DNA of 64,000 bases from Mesobacillus boroniphilus (GTDB taxonomy: Bacteria; Bacillota; Bacilli; Bacillales; Cytobacillaceae), in the NCBI RefSeq assembly GCF_018424685.1, contig NZ_QTKX01000001.1:1302001-1366000 (forward strand). Reading direction: 5' to 3'. The notes beneath the pieces are model-generated. The model saw only the letters and a program-made list of their open reading frames with translations, was not told the origin of the DNA and searched no databases. A program made the translations under genes and the position numbers. Below are positions 1-9,145 of this stretch, piece after piece (positions within the stretch are counted from its first letter, which is position 1; every line of letters begins with the position of its first letter).

Positions 1-1135
1 GACAGCGATCGGCAGGCAGGGAGGAGCACTTGCTTCAGTACCTGCCCATGTCTTTGGGGCGGAGGTAATCAAAGAGGCTATCAGGAGGTCGAACGTTCAG
101 CCTGAAATGGTCGAGGATGTCATCATGGGGAATGTCATCAGCGGCGGCGGAAACATTGCCAGGCTGACAGCCCTTAAAACAGGACTTTCGCTTGAATTGC
201 CAGGCCTGACGATTGACCGCCAGTGCGGGTCGGGAATAAATGCAGTCAATCTTGCAGCCCAGGCAATAAAGGCGGGGATTGGTGATGTCTACGTTGCTGG
301 AGGCATCGAAAGCATGAGCAGGGCACCTTATTTAATGGATAAACCGGAAAGAGCATACAGCCCAGTGCCTCCAAGCTTTAGAAAGTCCCAGCTGTCTCCG
401 AAAGAAATCGGCGATCCGCCAATGGGAATTACGGCGGAAAACCTAGTAAACCAGTATTCGATCAGCAGAGAAGAACAGGATGAATTCGCCCTTGCAAGTC
501 AGCAAAAAATGGCTGCAGCTATGACTGAAGGACGGTTCGACGAACAAATTGTCCCTATCACGATACCTGTTCGAAAAGGGACACCAGTCATTTTTAACAA
601 GGATGAGCATCCACGGCCGCAAACGACTATGGAAGCCCTAGCCAAACTCAAGCCAGCCTTTTTACCGGGTGGGACAGTTACAGCTGGAAGCAGTTCTGGC
701 TTGAATGACGCTGCAGCTGCGCTAGTTGTTATGTCAAGGGGGAAAGCGCAAGAATTAGGTTTGAAACCATTGGCGATTGTGAGGGAGCAGGCAGTAGCCG
801 GGGTGGACCCTAACATCATGGGCATTGGGCCAGTACCTGCAGTTAAAAAAGTACTTGAGAAATCTGGTCTGACCCTCGATGACATGGACATCATCGAAAT
901 TAACGAAGCATTTGCGGCCCAGGTCATTGCTTGTGATAGGGAGCTAAACATGGATATGGAAAAAGTCAATGTAAATGGCGGGGCGATTGCCCATGGACAT
1001 CCTTTGGGAGCGACAGGAGCAATCCTAATTACGAAAGCTGTTTACGAGCTTGAGCGAAGAGGCGGACGGTACGCCCTTATCACTGCTTGCATCGGCGGCG
1101 GCCAGGGAATCGCCACCATCATTGAAAGAGAATAG
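1..1135 (+). CDS. Acetyl-CoA acetyltransferase (thiolase), 5' end outside window
   Basis: Thiolase of the acetyl-CoA C-acyltransferase family, which cleaves or condenses 3-ketoacyl-CoA in fatty-acid-type catabolism. The reading frame is open from base 2 and gives 377 residues, so roughly 15 N-terminal residues lie outside the window. The nucleophile Cys is in DRQCGSG (about residue 75 of the visible part), the catalytic His in AHGHPLG and the second Cys in TACIGGGQG. All three are intact, so the gene looks functional. It is the first visible gene of a plus-strand operon; the next start lies 31 bases after its stop. The family is clear; chain-length specificity cannot be read. Confidence 0.95.
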   Translation, partial: TAIGRQGGALASVPAHVFGAEVIKEAIRRSNVQPEMVEDVIMGNVISGGGNIARLTALKTGLSLELPGLTIDRQCGSGINAVNLAAQAIKAGIGDVYVAGGIESMSRAPYLMDKPERAYSPVPPSFRKSQLSPKEIGDPPMGITAENLVNQYSISREEQDEFALASQQKMAAAMTEGRFDEQIVPITIPVRKGTPVIFNKDEHPRPQTTMEALAKLKPAFLPGGTVTAGSSSGLNDAAAALVVMSRGKAQELGLKPLAIVREQAVAGVDPNIMGIGPVPAVKKVLEKSGLTLDDMDIIEINEAFAAQVIACDRELNMDMEKVNVNGGAIAHGHPLGATGAILITKAVYELERRGGRYALITACIGGGQGIATIIERE

Positions 1136-1166
1136 AAAATTTCACCTAAAAGGAGGAATGGTACTT

Positions 1167-2234
1167 ATGGCTTCTGATACGATTCCAATCAGACAAGGGG
1201 AAGAACTTGATACTAGCACTATCGAAAAATACTTAAGGGAGCGATTGCCGAATCTTCCTGAAGATAACCTGACGATCGAGCAATTCAGTTTTGGGAAATC
1301 CAATTTAACCTATGAGCTGAAGATGGGTCACTGGGAGGCGGTCTTAAGGCGTCCCCCGCTCGGTCCTGTTGCGCCTAAAGCGCATGATATGGAAAGGGAA
1401 TATAAAATCCTGAAAGAGATCAGCCCTCATTTCGCGGCTGCTCCAAAACCATATTTGTTTGCTGATGAAAGTGTTATTGGCAGTCCGTTTTTTGTAATGG
1501 AAAGAAAACGTGGTATTGTCCTTGACACTGATTTTCCTGAAGGTATTACGCCTGGCAAAGAGATATGCAGGTCTCTGTCAGAAACGATGGTCAACCACCT
1601 TGTAGAGCTGCACAGCATTGATTATACAAAGACAAGGCTTACGGAAATGACAAAACCCGAGGGCTTCATGGAAAGGCAGGTCATCGGCTGGATCCGGCGA
1701 TACGAGCGGGCGGAAACGGATATCGTACAAGGCGTTGAGCAGTTGAAGCAATGGATGCTGAGCAATGTACCGGAATCTGAAACGCCGGCTATTATCCATT
1801 ACGATTACAAATTGAATAATGCGATGTTCAATGAGGAAATGACCGAAATGGTCGGATTGTTCGACTGGGAGATGACAACGGTAGGTGATCCGCTTGCCGA
1901 CTTGGGTGTTGCGATGAGCTATTGGATCGAACCCGATGACCCTGATCTTCTGAAAAAAGGGATGGGAAAGCCCCCGGTCACAATAACAGCCGGTTTCATG
2001 ACTCGTGATGAATTTATGGAGCACTACGCAAGGAAAAGCGGCAGGGATCTGACTAACATGAATTTTTATCAAACATTTGCTTATTTCAAGCTTGCAGTCA
2101 TTTGCCAACAAATCTATTACAGGTGGAAAAAGGGACAGACGAAGGATCCCCGGTTTGCGCACCTTGACAAGTTTGTCAGCAGCCTAATCCAATATGCCCT
2201 TTACACCGCAGGAAAAAATGACAGAAGGGGCTGA
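1167..2234 (+). CDS. Phosphotransferase family protein (APH / ACAD10-like kinase)
   Basis: Aminoglycoside-phosphotransferase-fold kinase of the kind found with acyl-CoA dehydrogenases (ACAD10/11 and LvaA relatives), 355 residues. The catalytic loop HYDYKLNN (His211, Asp213) and the metal-binding FDWE followed by GDPLADLG are visible. The start at 1167 is chosen because AAAGGAGG at 1149-1156 sits about ten bases upstream; the ATG at 1158 is too close. Characterised relatives phosphorylate a hydroxyl of 4-hydroxyacyl-CoA. The neighbouring thiolase and acyl-CoA ligase support an acyl-CoA role here, not antibiotic resistance. Substrate assignment is inference. Confidence 0.85.
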   Translation: MASDTIPIRQGEELDTSTIEKYLRERLPNLPEDNLTIEQFSFGKSNLTYELKMGHWEAVLRRPPLGPVAPKAHDMEREYKILKEISPHFAAAPKPYLFADESVIGSPFFVMERKRGIVLDTDFPEGITPGKEICRSLSETMVNHLVELHSIDYTKTRLTEMTKPEGFMERQVIGWIRRYERAETDIVQGVEQLKQWMLSNVPESETPAIIHYDYKLNNAMFNEEMTEMVGLFDWEMTTVGDPLADLGVAMSYWIEPDDPDLLKKGMGKPPVTITAGFMTRDEFMEHYARKSGRDLTNMNFYQTFAYFKLAVICQQIYYRWKKGQTKDPRFAHLDKFVSSLIQYALYTAGKNDRRG

Positions 2235-2237
2235 AAC

Positions 2238-2969
2238 ATGTTGAAGGTTCACCTTTTGCTTAAAAAGGAGGACATCGATAAACAGAAAATGGCTGACAAC
2301 AAAATCGCCGTTGTTTTTGATGTTCTGCTGGCGACTTCCACTGTTGCGTCTGCACTTGAGTTTGGAGCCAAGGAAGTAATCCCGGTCTTAGACGGGAAGG
2401 AAGCCGAAAAAGAAGCTGCCTGCAGGGAAAAAGAAAGTTTCGTTCTCGTTGGTGAATATCAAGGGAAAACAATCGACGGGTTTCTTTCACCTAACCCACT
2501 AGAATTGAAAGAGAAGATTGAGGGGAAGTCTGTCATTCTTTCCACCACTAATGGAACGGTTGCGCTCAAAAACTCTGCCGATGCGAATGCGGTTTATGCG
2601 GCTTCATTGATGAATTCCGAGGCAGTTGCCAAACATATTTTAAAAGAATACCAGGGTGAGACGATTGTGGTTGTCTGCTCAGGTTCTTCCAATGAATTTA
2701 ATGTAGAAGATTTCCATGGTGCGGGATGCTTTATTGAATGCCTTATCAAGCAATTCGGCGACGAGTTCTTCCTAACCGATTCAGCTTATGCTGCGTATAG
2801 TTTCTACCATGGTCACAATCAAAATAGTGATGATATTCTAAAAACCTCCCGAGTCGGCAGAATGCTTAGCAAGCATGGGTTTAACAAGGAAATTGAATTC
2901 GTTTCCCAACAAAATATATTTAAAAAGGTTCCTATGCTTATAGATAAAAAACGGATTATTGCAGTATAA
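2238..2969 (+). CDS. comB: ComB-family 2-phosphosulfolactate phosphatase homologue
   Basis: A 243-residue member of the ComB family, Mg-dependent phosphatases that convert 2-phosphosulfolactate to sulfolactate. Family landmarks are visible: FDVLLATSTVASAL near the N terminus, ILSTTNGT in the middle, and CSGSSNEFNVEDFHGAG. It starts three bases after the kinase stop with AAGGGG upstream, so the two are probably co-translated. No phosphosulfolactate synthase (ComA) is nearby. Its position directly after a kinase in an acyl-CoA operon is odd. It may act on another phosphorylated hydroxy acid, but that is speculation; only the family is certain. Confidence 0.85.
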   Translation: MLKVHLLLKKEDIDKQKMADNKIAVVFDVLLATSTVASALEFGAKEVIPVLDGKEAEKEAACREKESFVLVGEYQGKTIDGFLSPNPLELKEKIEGKSVILSTTNGTVALKNSADANAVYAASLMNSEAVAKHILKEYQGETIVVVCSGSSNEFNVEDFHGAGCFIECLIKQFGDEFFLTDSAYAAYSFYHGHNQNSDDILKTSRVGRMLSKHGFNKEIEFVSQQNIFKKVPMLIDKKRIIAV

Positions 2970-3003
2970 AATGATAGCGTTTACATAAAAAGGAGGAGAG
3001 ATT

Positions 3004-3957
3004 ATGTCATTAAAACCAGAAGTGAAGGCATTGCTTGAAGCATTTGCCAATAATCCTGTTCCGCCACTGGAACAGCTGCCATTGGAGGAAGCTAGAAAGG
3101 GATTTGAACAATCTGCAAAGCAAATGAGCAGAGCCGAAAAGCTGGTAAAAACGGAAGATCGGAAAATTAATGGATTTAATGGAGAAATAGATATCAGGAT
3201 TTATACACCTCAAGGAACTGGAAAGTCACAGCTGCCAGCCATTGTTTACTATCATGGAGGAGGCTGGGTGATCGGCAACATCGAAACACATGATGCCCTC
3301 TGTCACACATTGTCCAATGAAGCTGGATGTAAAGTAGTTTCAGTGGATTACAGTCTTGCTCCAGAAAGCAAATTCCCGGTTGCAGTAGAAGATTCATATC
3401 TAGCTGCAAAATGGGTGTTTGAAAATGCTGCTGTGCTGAATATTGATGAAAACTTTATCGCAGTAGCAGGTGATAGTGCAGGAGGGAATCTCGCAGCAGT
3501 TGTCAGCTATCTTGCAGTAGAGAGGCAGACTCCTTCGATTGCTTACCAAATGCTGTTTTACCCGTCTACAGGCTTTGAATTTACTCCATCCTACGAAAAA
3601 TACGGCGAAGGCTACTATTTAACGAAGTCCACAATGAACTGGTTCCGTGAACAATACCTGAACACACCAGCCGATACACAAAATCCTCAGGCCGCACCGT
3701 TGCTAATTCCCGATGACGTCACTGCCCAACTCCCGCCAGCCTTTATTATGACAGCAGAGCTTGATCCTTTATGCGATGGCGGTGCGCATTTTGCCATGAA
3801 ACTGAAAAATGCCGGAGTAGAGACGGAATACGTGTGCGTCCCTGGAATGCTCCATGGTTTCCTCGGAATGACCGAATTTCTGCCAGACGGCAAAAAAGCA
3901 ATCAAGGATGCATCAAAAGCTTTCAAGAACAGAAGTTCCCTTAAACCAGTTGAGTAA
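3004..3957 (+). CDS. Alpha/beta hydrolase, hormone-sensitive-lipase family
   Basis: Cytosolic esterase or lactonase-like hydrolase of 317 residues. The oxyanion-hole motif HGGGW is near residue 83, the nucleophile elbow GDSAGG near residue 157, the acid is in AELDPLCDGG and the base His is in GMLHGF, so the triad is complete. No signal peptide. AAAGGAGGAG stands just before the ATG. Placed between ComB and the acyl-CoA ligase, it could release the carboxylic acid (from an ester or lactone) that the ligase then activates. The natural substrate is unknown. Confidence 0.9.
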   Translation: MSLKPEVKALLEAFANNPVPPLEQLPLEEARKGFEQSAKQMSRAEKLVKTEDRKINGFNGEIDIRIYTPQGTGKSQLPAIVYYHGGGWVIGNIETHDALCHTLSNEAGCKVVSVDYSLAPESKFPVAVEDSYLAAKWVFENAAVLNIDENFIAVAGDSAGGNLAAVVSYLAVERQTPSIAYQMLFYPSTGFEFTPSYEKYGEGYYLTKSTMNWFREQYLNTPADTQNPQAAPLLIPDDVTAQLPPAFIMTAELDPLCDGGAHFAMKLKNAGVETEYVCVPGMLHGFLGMTEFLPDGKKAIKDASKAFKNRSSLKPVE

Positions 3958-3978
3958 AAAAATAAGGAGGAATGAATG

Positions 3979-5655
3979 ATGCCTAATCTTCATTTTGAGC
4001 ATTGGCCGAAAATCTCTAAATCACTGAAATTGCCTGAAACCTCACTCTATGAAAATTTACAAGTCAGTGCAGCTCGTTATCCTGACCAGGACGCAATCTA
4101 CTATTACGGCAATGCAATTTCCTATAAGGAGCTTGATAGGGAAGTCAACGCCCTTGCAGGCTTCCTTCATCAAAAGCTGGGAGTTGCCAAAGGGGAAAGA
4201 GTCCTGTTGTTCATGCAAAATTCACCACAGTTCGTGATTGGATTCTATGCCATTTCAAGAGCTGATGCAGTCGTGGTACCCATCAATCCAATGCTGACTA
4301 CAGATGAGTTAAGCTTTTATATCAAGGATTGTGAGATAAATTCCGCGCTTGTTGGCCAGGAGCTTTATGACAAGGTTGAGCCACTCATAGGAACGACGCC
4401 ATTAAATAATGTGGTAGTTGCCGCTTATTCTGATTATAAAGGGAATGAATTCAGCGGAACGGTGCCCCCGGAGGTAGAAGCAGAAGGAAAGGTTTACGAT
4501 CAGCCAGGACACTTCCACTGGAAGGAATCCATTGGTGCACAGTATGAACCAGGCGAACATACGACCAGAGCAGATGACCTTGTTGTGCTGCCTTATACTT
4601 CTGGAACCACTGGGCTGCCCAAAGGCTGTATGCATACGAACCGCACCGTTCAGGCGAATACCATCGGTGCGTACCACTGGTCGAGCTCTACCGCCAGTGC
4701 GGTTCATTTAACCACCCTGCCTTTGTTCCATGTTACCGGAATGGTCCACAGCATGCATATGCCGATTTTTTCTGGCAGCACGATGGTCCTGATGACAAGG
4801 TGGAACCGCGAGGCAGCAGTTGAACTGATTCAATCACAAGGATGCACGCACTGGGTGGCAATTGCAACAATGATCGTTGACTTCCTTGCAAATCCTAAAC
4901 TGAAAAAAGAGGACATCGCAACGTTAACCTCGATATCAGGCGGCGGTGCGGCGCTCCCTGAGGCTGTGGGAGAAAAATTATACAACCTTACAGGACTGAG
5001 GTTTGTGGAAGGGTATGGACTTTCAGAAACAATTGCCCAGACGCACTTCAATCCGCCTGACAGACCTAAAATGCAGTGCCTTGGCATCCCGTCTTTTGAT
5101 GTCGATGCAAGGGTTATTGAACCGTCATCCGGAAAAGAACTTGGTTCGGGAGAGATAGGTGAAATCGTCGTCAATGGCCCGCAGGTAATGGTTGGCTATT
5201 ACAACAGGGAAGATGAAAACAGAAATTCATTCATTGACATAGAAGGCAAAAAGTTTTTCAGGACAGGTGACATAGGCCGTTTCGATAAAGAAGGATACTA
5301 CTTCATGGTCGACCGTGTCAAAAGAATGATCAATGCCTCCGGTTATAAGGTGTGGCCAACTGAAGTTGAATCCTATCTTTACAAGCATCCGGCCATACAA
5401 CAGGCGGTGGTGGTTGGTATTCCAGACCCTAGAAGAGGTGAATCCGTAAAGGCCTTCGTGATCCTAAATGAGGGATACGATAGAGAAATAAGTGAAGATG
5501 AAATTATCGAATGGTCAAAACAGCATATGGCAGCGTATAAATATCCCCGTGAGGTCGAGTTCAGGACACAGTTCCCAATGACAAGCAGCGGCAAGATATT
5601 ATGGCGGAAATTACAGGAGGAAGAACGGGAAAAGGCTGAAAAACAGGTGAGATAA
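3979..5655 (+). CDS. Long-chain-type acyl-CoA synthetase (AMP-forming)
   Basis: Adenylate-forming ligase, about 558 residues, activating a carboxylic acid to its CoA thioester with ATP. Motifs in order: the phosphate-binding YTSGTTGLPKGC, GYGLSET, the hinge and C-domain stretch RTGDIGRFDKEGYYF then DRVKRMINASGYKVWP, and the catalytic-lysine motif SSGKILWRKL at the end. Two adjacent ATGs (3976, 3979) follow AAGGAGG; the second has the better spacing. It is cytosolic and in operon with the Liv-type importer that starts 44 bases downstream. The acyl substrate is not readable from sequence. Confidence 0.93.
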   Translation: MPNLHFEHWPKISKSLKLPETSLYENLQVSAARYPDQDAIYYYGNAISYKELDREVNALAGFLHQKLGVAKGERVLLFMQNSPQFVIGFYAISRADAVVVPINPMLTTDELSFYIKDCEINSALVGQELYDKVEPLIGTTPLNNVVVAAYSDYKGNEFSGTVPPEVEAEGKVYDQPGHFHWKESIGAQYEPGEHTTRADDLVVLPYTSGTTGLPKGCMHTNRTVQANTIGAYHWSSSTASAVHLTTLPLFHVTGMVHSMHMPIFSGSTMVLMTRWNREAAVELIQSQGCTHWVAIATMIVDFLANPKLKKEDIATLTSISGGGAALPEAVGEKLYNLTGLRFVEGYGLSETIAQTHFNPPDRPKMQCLGIPSFDVDARVIEPSSGKELGSGEIGEIVVNGPQVMVGYYNREDENRNSFIDIEGKKFFRTGDIGRFDKEGYYFMVDRVKRMINASGYKVWPTEVESYLYKHPAIQQAVVVGIPDPRRGESVKAFVILNEGYDREISEDEIIEWSKQHMAAYKYPREVEFRTQFPMTSSGKILWRKLQEEEREKAEKQVR

Positions 5656-5699
5656 AAGCACTCCGTGAAGGCAGCTATTAAATTATAAGGAGGATTTTG

Positions 5700-6563
5700 A
5701 TGGAGATTTTGGTTCAGCAGCTGTTCAATGGGCTTACCATAGGTAGTGTTTATGCACTAGTGGCCCTTGGGCTTACTCTAGTTTATGGTATCCTTCATAT
5801 TCCGAATTTCGCTCACGGTGCCCTATACATGATGGGTGGTTATATCACCTTGATGATGATGGTCCAGTACGGGCTTCATTATTGGCTGGCTATCCTTGTT
5901 TCTGTCATTGTTGTCGGACTTATTGGTGTACTGATGGAAAGATTAGTTTTTTACCCATTAAGACATGCACCTCCTATACACGACAAAATTGCGGCAATTG
6001 GAATACTGTTGTTTCTGGAAGCTTTTGCCCAATATGTCTGGGGAGCTGACTACCAAACAATGCCTACGCCATATGGCCAGGTCATCCAGTTGTTCGGATT
6101 GACCTTTACTATGCAAAGATTACTAATCATCATTGCGGCGATTGCCGTCATGGTACTGCTTTACCTTTTCCTAAAAAAGACTTATACAGGGTCATCCATT
6201 ATCGCAATGTCACAGGACCGTGACGGGGCTAACCTCGTAGGAATCAATACAAACCGGGTGGCGATGCTGACGTTCCTCATCTCCGGAGGGCTTGCGGCGA
6301 TAGCCAGCTCTCTGGCTGCGCCAATAAATCTGGTTTTTCCCGGCATGGGACAGCTAGTCATCTTAAAGGCATTTGTCATCATCATTCTCGGCGGTATGGG
6401 AAGCATTCCCGGTGCCATCATAGGTGGCTATATTTTAGGATTTAGTGAAAGCCTGGGGGCAACGTATATATCTAACGATTATAAAGATATCATCGCGTTC
6501 ATCTTGCTGGTAATCATTCTATCAGTAAAACCAACCGGTCTCTTTGCAAAGGGGGGGCACTAG
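5700..6563 (+). CDS. livH: Branched-chain amino acid-type ABC transporter permease (LivH family)
   Basis: Inner-membrane permease, 287 residues with about eight hydrophobic segments. It carries the LivH N-terminal signature GLTIGSVYALVALGLTLVYG and the GGMGSIPGA loop near the C terminus. The ATG at 5700 is preferred over an upstream TTG because of its distance from AAGGAGG. Its stop overlaps the next start by one base. Together with the genes to 10345 it forms a complete importer. Homology points to branched-chain amino acids, but relatives import amides, organic acids and aromatic acids, and the surrounding acyl-CoA genes favour a non-amino-acid substrate. Confidence 0.92.
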   Translation: MEILVQQLFNGLTIGSVYALVALGLTLVYGILHIPNFAHGALYMMGGYITLMMMVQYGLHYWLAILVSVIVVGLIGVLMERLVFYPLRHAPPIHDKIAAIGILLFLEAFAQYVWGADYQTMPTPYGQVIQLFGLTFTMQRLLIIIAAIAVMVLLYLFLKKTYTGSSIIAMSQDRDGANLVGINTNRVAMLTFLISGGLAAIASSLAAPINLVFPGMGQLVILKAFVIIILGGMGSIPGAIIGGYILGFSESLGATYISNDYKDIIAFILLVIILSVKPTGLFAKGGH

Positions 6564-7588
6564 TGGCAAAAATCCTAAACAAACGAATTATCATTCCAGC
6601 ACTCGTGCTATTCGCCATCGTCTTCCCGTTTGTGACGCAAAATGACTATTTCATCCATGTCATGACTCTCTCTTTCATCTGGATGATTGGTGTTTACGGG
6701 CTTAATCTATTAGCCGGGTATACTGGTTATCTATCATTGGCGCATGCTGGATTCTTTGCCGTAGGTGCCTATTCCTTAGGTCTTTTGACAGTAAAAGCGC
6801 AAATGAATTTTTGGCTGGCTTTTGTTCTTGCCCTGATGATCACTAGCATTCTTGGATTTTTTATTGGATTGATTGCTCTTAGGACAAAAGAACACTTCTT
6901 TGCCATTTATACGCTTTGTGTAGGGTATATCCTTTATCTTGTCATTGATAAGTGGGACAGCTTAACAGAGGGTGTCCGAGGGCTTATCGGGATCCCGGCA
7001 CCAGGAAATATCGGCCCGATTTCCTTTGAAACCCCATTATCACAATATTACCTTGTCCTCGCCATCCTGCTTGGTGTAATCCTGATTGTCTATCGGATCG
7101 TGCATTCCCTGACAGGAAGGACTTACATTGCTATTCGCAATAGTGAGGACCTGGCACAAACAATCGGTATATCCACAATGAAAACTAAACTCGAAGTATT
7201 CGTACTCTCGACTTTTTTTGCCGGATTATCAGGAGCTCTTTACGCCTCATTCATCCGCTTCATCGGCCCTGATATTGGCAACATCGTCATCACCTTTGAT
7301 TTGCTGACCTATCTTTTGATTGGCGGGATTGGCACGCTTTCAGGCCCAATCGTGGGTACTGTCTTGGTAGTTTGGATTTCACAACAGCTACAATTTCTTC
7401 AGGATTACCGCATGCTCATTTTTGGTCCAATCCTTACACTGCTGGTGATCTTTTACCCGCGAGGAATCGCAGGTTCGATTGCTGGATGGAATGTAAAGCG
7501 CGCTGAGAAAAAGCTTGCAAAAGCCCAGCTGGAAGAACGATTTTCACAAAGCTCAATCTCCGCGAAAAATCAGGTGAAGGAGGGATAA
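6563..7588 (+). CDS. livM: Branched-chain amino acid-type ABC transporter permease (LivM family)
   Basis: Second permease subunit, 341 residues with about nine hydrophobic segments. The LivM landmark GYTGYLSLAHAGFFAVGAY and the EAA-like loop with GGIGTLSGPIVG are visible. It starts at GTG 6563, sharing the G of the livH stop TAG, which indicates translational coupling. A charged Lys/Glu-rich C-terminal tail follows the last membrane segment. It pairs with LivH to make the translocation channel. Confidence 0.92.
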   Translation: MAKILNKRIIIPALVLFAIVFPFVTQNDYFIHVMTLSFIWMIGVYGLNLLAGYTGYLSLAHAGFFAVGAYSLGLLTVKAQMNFWLAFVLALMITSILGFFIGLIALRTKEHFFAIYTLCVGYILYLVIDKWDSLTEGVRGLIGIPAPGNIGPISFETPLSQYYLVLAILLGVILIVYRIVHSLTGRTYIAIRNSEDLAQTIGISTMKTKLEVFVLSTFFAGLSGALYASFIRFIGPDIGNIVITFDLLTYLLIGGIGTLSGPIVGTVLVVWISQQLQFLQDYRMLIFGPILTLLVIFYPRGIAGSIAGWNVKRAEKKLAKAQLEERFSQSSISAKNQVKEG

Positions 7589-7590
7589 GG

Positions 7591-8355
7591 ATGTTTCTTG
7601 AAACGAAGAATTTAACGAAGAAATTTGGCGGTTTAACAGCAGTCAATAACGTTGATTTTTCAATAGAAAAGGGGAAAATCAATGCCATCATCGGACCTAA
7701 TGGTGCCGGAAAATCAACGTTTTTCAATTTAATCAGCGGCTTCCATCCTCCGAGCTCAGGCAGCATTATTCTGAAAGGGCAAGATATCACCAATATGCCT
7801 CCTAATAAAATAGCGGAAATGGGAATTGCACGCACCTTTCAAACTACCAATCTGTTTGAACAATCAACCGTGCTTGACAATGTGATCGTCGGGCACAGAT
7901 TAAGGACAAAATCAAATTTGATGGATGCTGTTTTGAGAACAAAGAGATTGAAAAGAGAAGAAGACAGATGCCGAGAAAAGGCTCTCGAAGTGATAAGATT
8001 TACCGGATTGGAAAAGGTTGCCGGGAAATTAGTTGGCAGCCTGACTCAGGAAGAGAAAAAACGGACGGCCTTTGCGCTGGCTCTGGCGACGGAACCAGAG
8101 ATTGTTTTTCTTGATGAGCCTGCAGCCGGGGTCAATCCTGATGAAACAGAGGGACTGGCCCAATTAATGAAGAAAATGGTCGATACAGGGATCACTGTCT
8201 GCCTGATTGAACACAAGATGCAAATGATCATGAAGCTGGCAGACAAAATCATGGTTCTTAACTACGGAGAGAAAATTTCCGAGGGTACTGCAGAAGAAAT
8301 CAGGAATGATCCCGCTGTCATCAAGGCTTATCTGGGAGGGAGCGCCAGTGCTTAA
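7591..8355 (+). CDS. livG: ABC transporter ATP-binding protein (LivG family), atypical signature motif
   Basis: ATPase subunit, 254 residues, beginning two bases after the livM stop. Walker A is GPNGAGKSTF, Walker B is IVFLDEPAAG and the switch His is in LIEHKM. The ABC signature is unusual: LSxGQ or LPYGQ of the family is replaced by SLTQEEKKR, so the invariant Gly and Gln are absent. Heterodimeric ABC ATPases can tolerate one degenerate signature, and the partner at 8348 has a normal LSGGQ. ATP turnover may therefore be asymmetric. Confidence 0.9.
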   Translation: MFLETKNLTKKFGGLTAVNNVDFSIEKGKINAIIGPNGAGKSTFFNLISGFHPPSSGSIILKGQDITNMPPNKIAEMGIARTFQTTNLFEQSTVLDNVIVGHRLRTKSNLMDAVLRTKRLKREEDRCREKALEVIRFTGLEKVAGKLVGSLTQEEKKRTAFALALATEPEIVFLDEPAAGVNPDETEGLAQLMKKMVDTGITVCLIEHKMQMIMKLADKIMVLNYGEKISEGTAEEIRNDPAVIKAYLGGSASA

Positions 8356-9055
8356 ACTGCAGGACGTTTCAGTAAAATACGGAAGCTTCACAGCTGTCCA
8401 TAATGTTAATCTCGAGGTTCAGCCTGGTCAAATCGTTGTTTTGCTAGGGGCGAATGGGGCAGGAAAAAGCACCCTTTTCAAAACAATCAGCGGGCTGAAC
8501 AAGGCGTCTTCCGGAGGCATTCAATTTGAAGGTGAACCCCTTAACAAACGCTCTCCTGATAAAATTGTCCAGTCAGGCATTGTCCAGTGTGCAGAAGGGC
8601 GTAAATTGTTCCCTTCAATGACAGTCCACGAGAATTTGAAAATGGGAGCCTACGTCCATAGAAAGCACAAGAAGGGGATAAAAGAATCGATAATGCACGT
8701 ATATGAACTTTTCCCTATTTTAGAAGAGAAGCAGGATGATATGGCTGGTTCATTGAGTGGAGGCCAGCAGCAAATGCTCGCCATTGGAAGAGCACTGATG
8801 GCTAAACCGAAGCTGATGCTTCTAGATGAACCTTCAATAGGACTCGCTCCGTTGATAGTAGAGCAAATGTTTGAAGTGATCAAGAAGATCAATCGCGAAG
8901 GGACGACAATTCTCCTGGCGGAACAAAATGCCAATGCAGCCTTGAAGATTGCTGATAGAGGTTATGTGTTTGAAAACGGAGCTGTTGTGCTGGAAGGTAC
9001 TTCAGAGGAACTGTTCGCGAATGATGAGATTAAGAAAGCTTATATCGGTGCTTAG
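8348..9055 (+). CDS. livF: ABC transporter ATP-binding protein (LivF family)
   Basis: Second ATPase subunit, 235 residues. Walker A GANGAGKSTL, Q-loop region, canonical signature LSGGQQQM, Walker B LMLLDEPSIGLAP and the switch region LAEQNA are all present. The GTG at 8348 is chosen as start: GGGAGGG lies just upstream and the gene overlaps the end of livG by eight bases, implying coupled translation. It partners LivG at the cytoplasmic face of the importer. Confidence 0.92.
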   Translation: MLKLQDVSVKYGSFTAVHNVNLEVQPGQIVVLLGANGAGKSTLFKTISGLNKASSGGIQFEGEPLNKRSPDKIVQSGIVQCAEGRKLFPSMTVHENLKMGAYVHRKHKKGIKESIMHVYELFPILEEKQDDMAGSLSGGQQQMLAIGRALMAKPKLMLLDEPSIGLAPLIVEQMFEVIKKINREGTTILLAEQNANAALKIADRGYVFENGAVVLEGTSEELFANDEIKKAYIGA

Positions 9056-9145
9056 AACAACTTCTGTCTTTAGGGAGGTGGTTGCGAAGCGGTACCAGAT
9101 AATATTTCTGAATATTAAGAAAATAAAATTTTAGGGGGAAAGCAA

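Noticed and set aside
499..969. Long antisense frame inside the thiolase gene
   Set aside because: Serine/Ala-rich shadow of a clear thiolase with intact motifs; no ribosome site or family.
1578..2162. Antisense frame over the kinase gene
   Set aside because: Overlaps a well-supported gene completely and has no recognisable domain.
1167..2234. Aminoglycoside resistance kinase
   Set aside because: The sequence type and the acyl-CoA operon context fit the ACAD10-like group instead.
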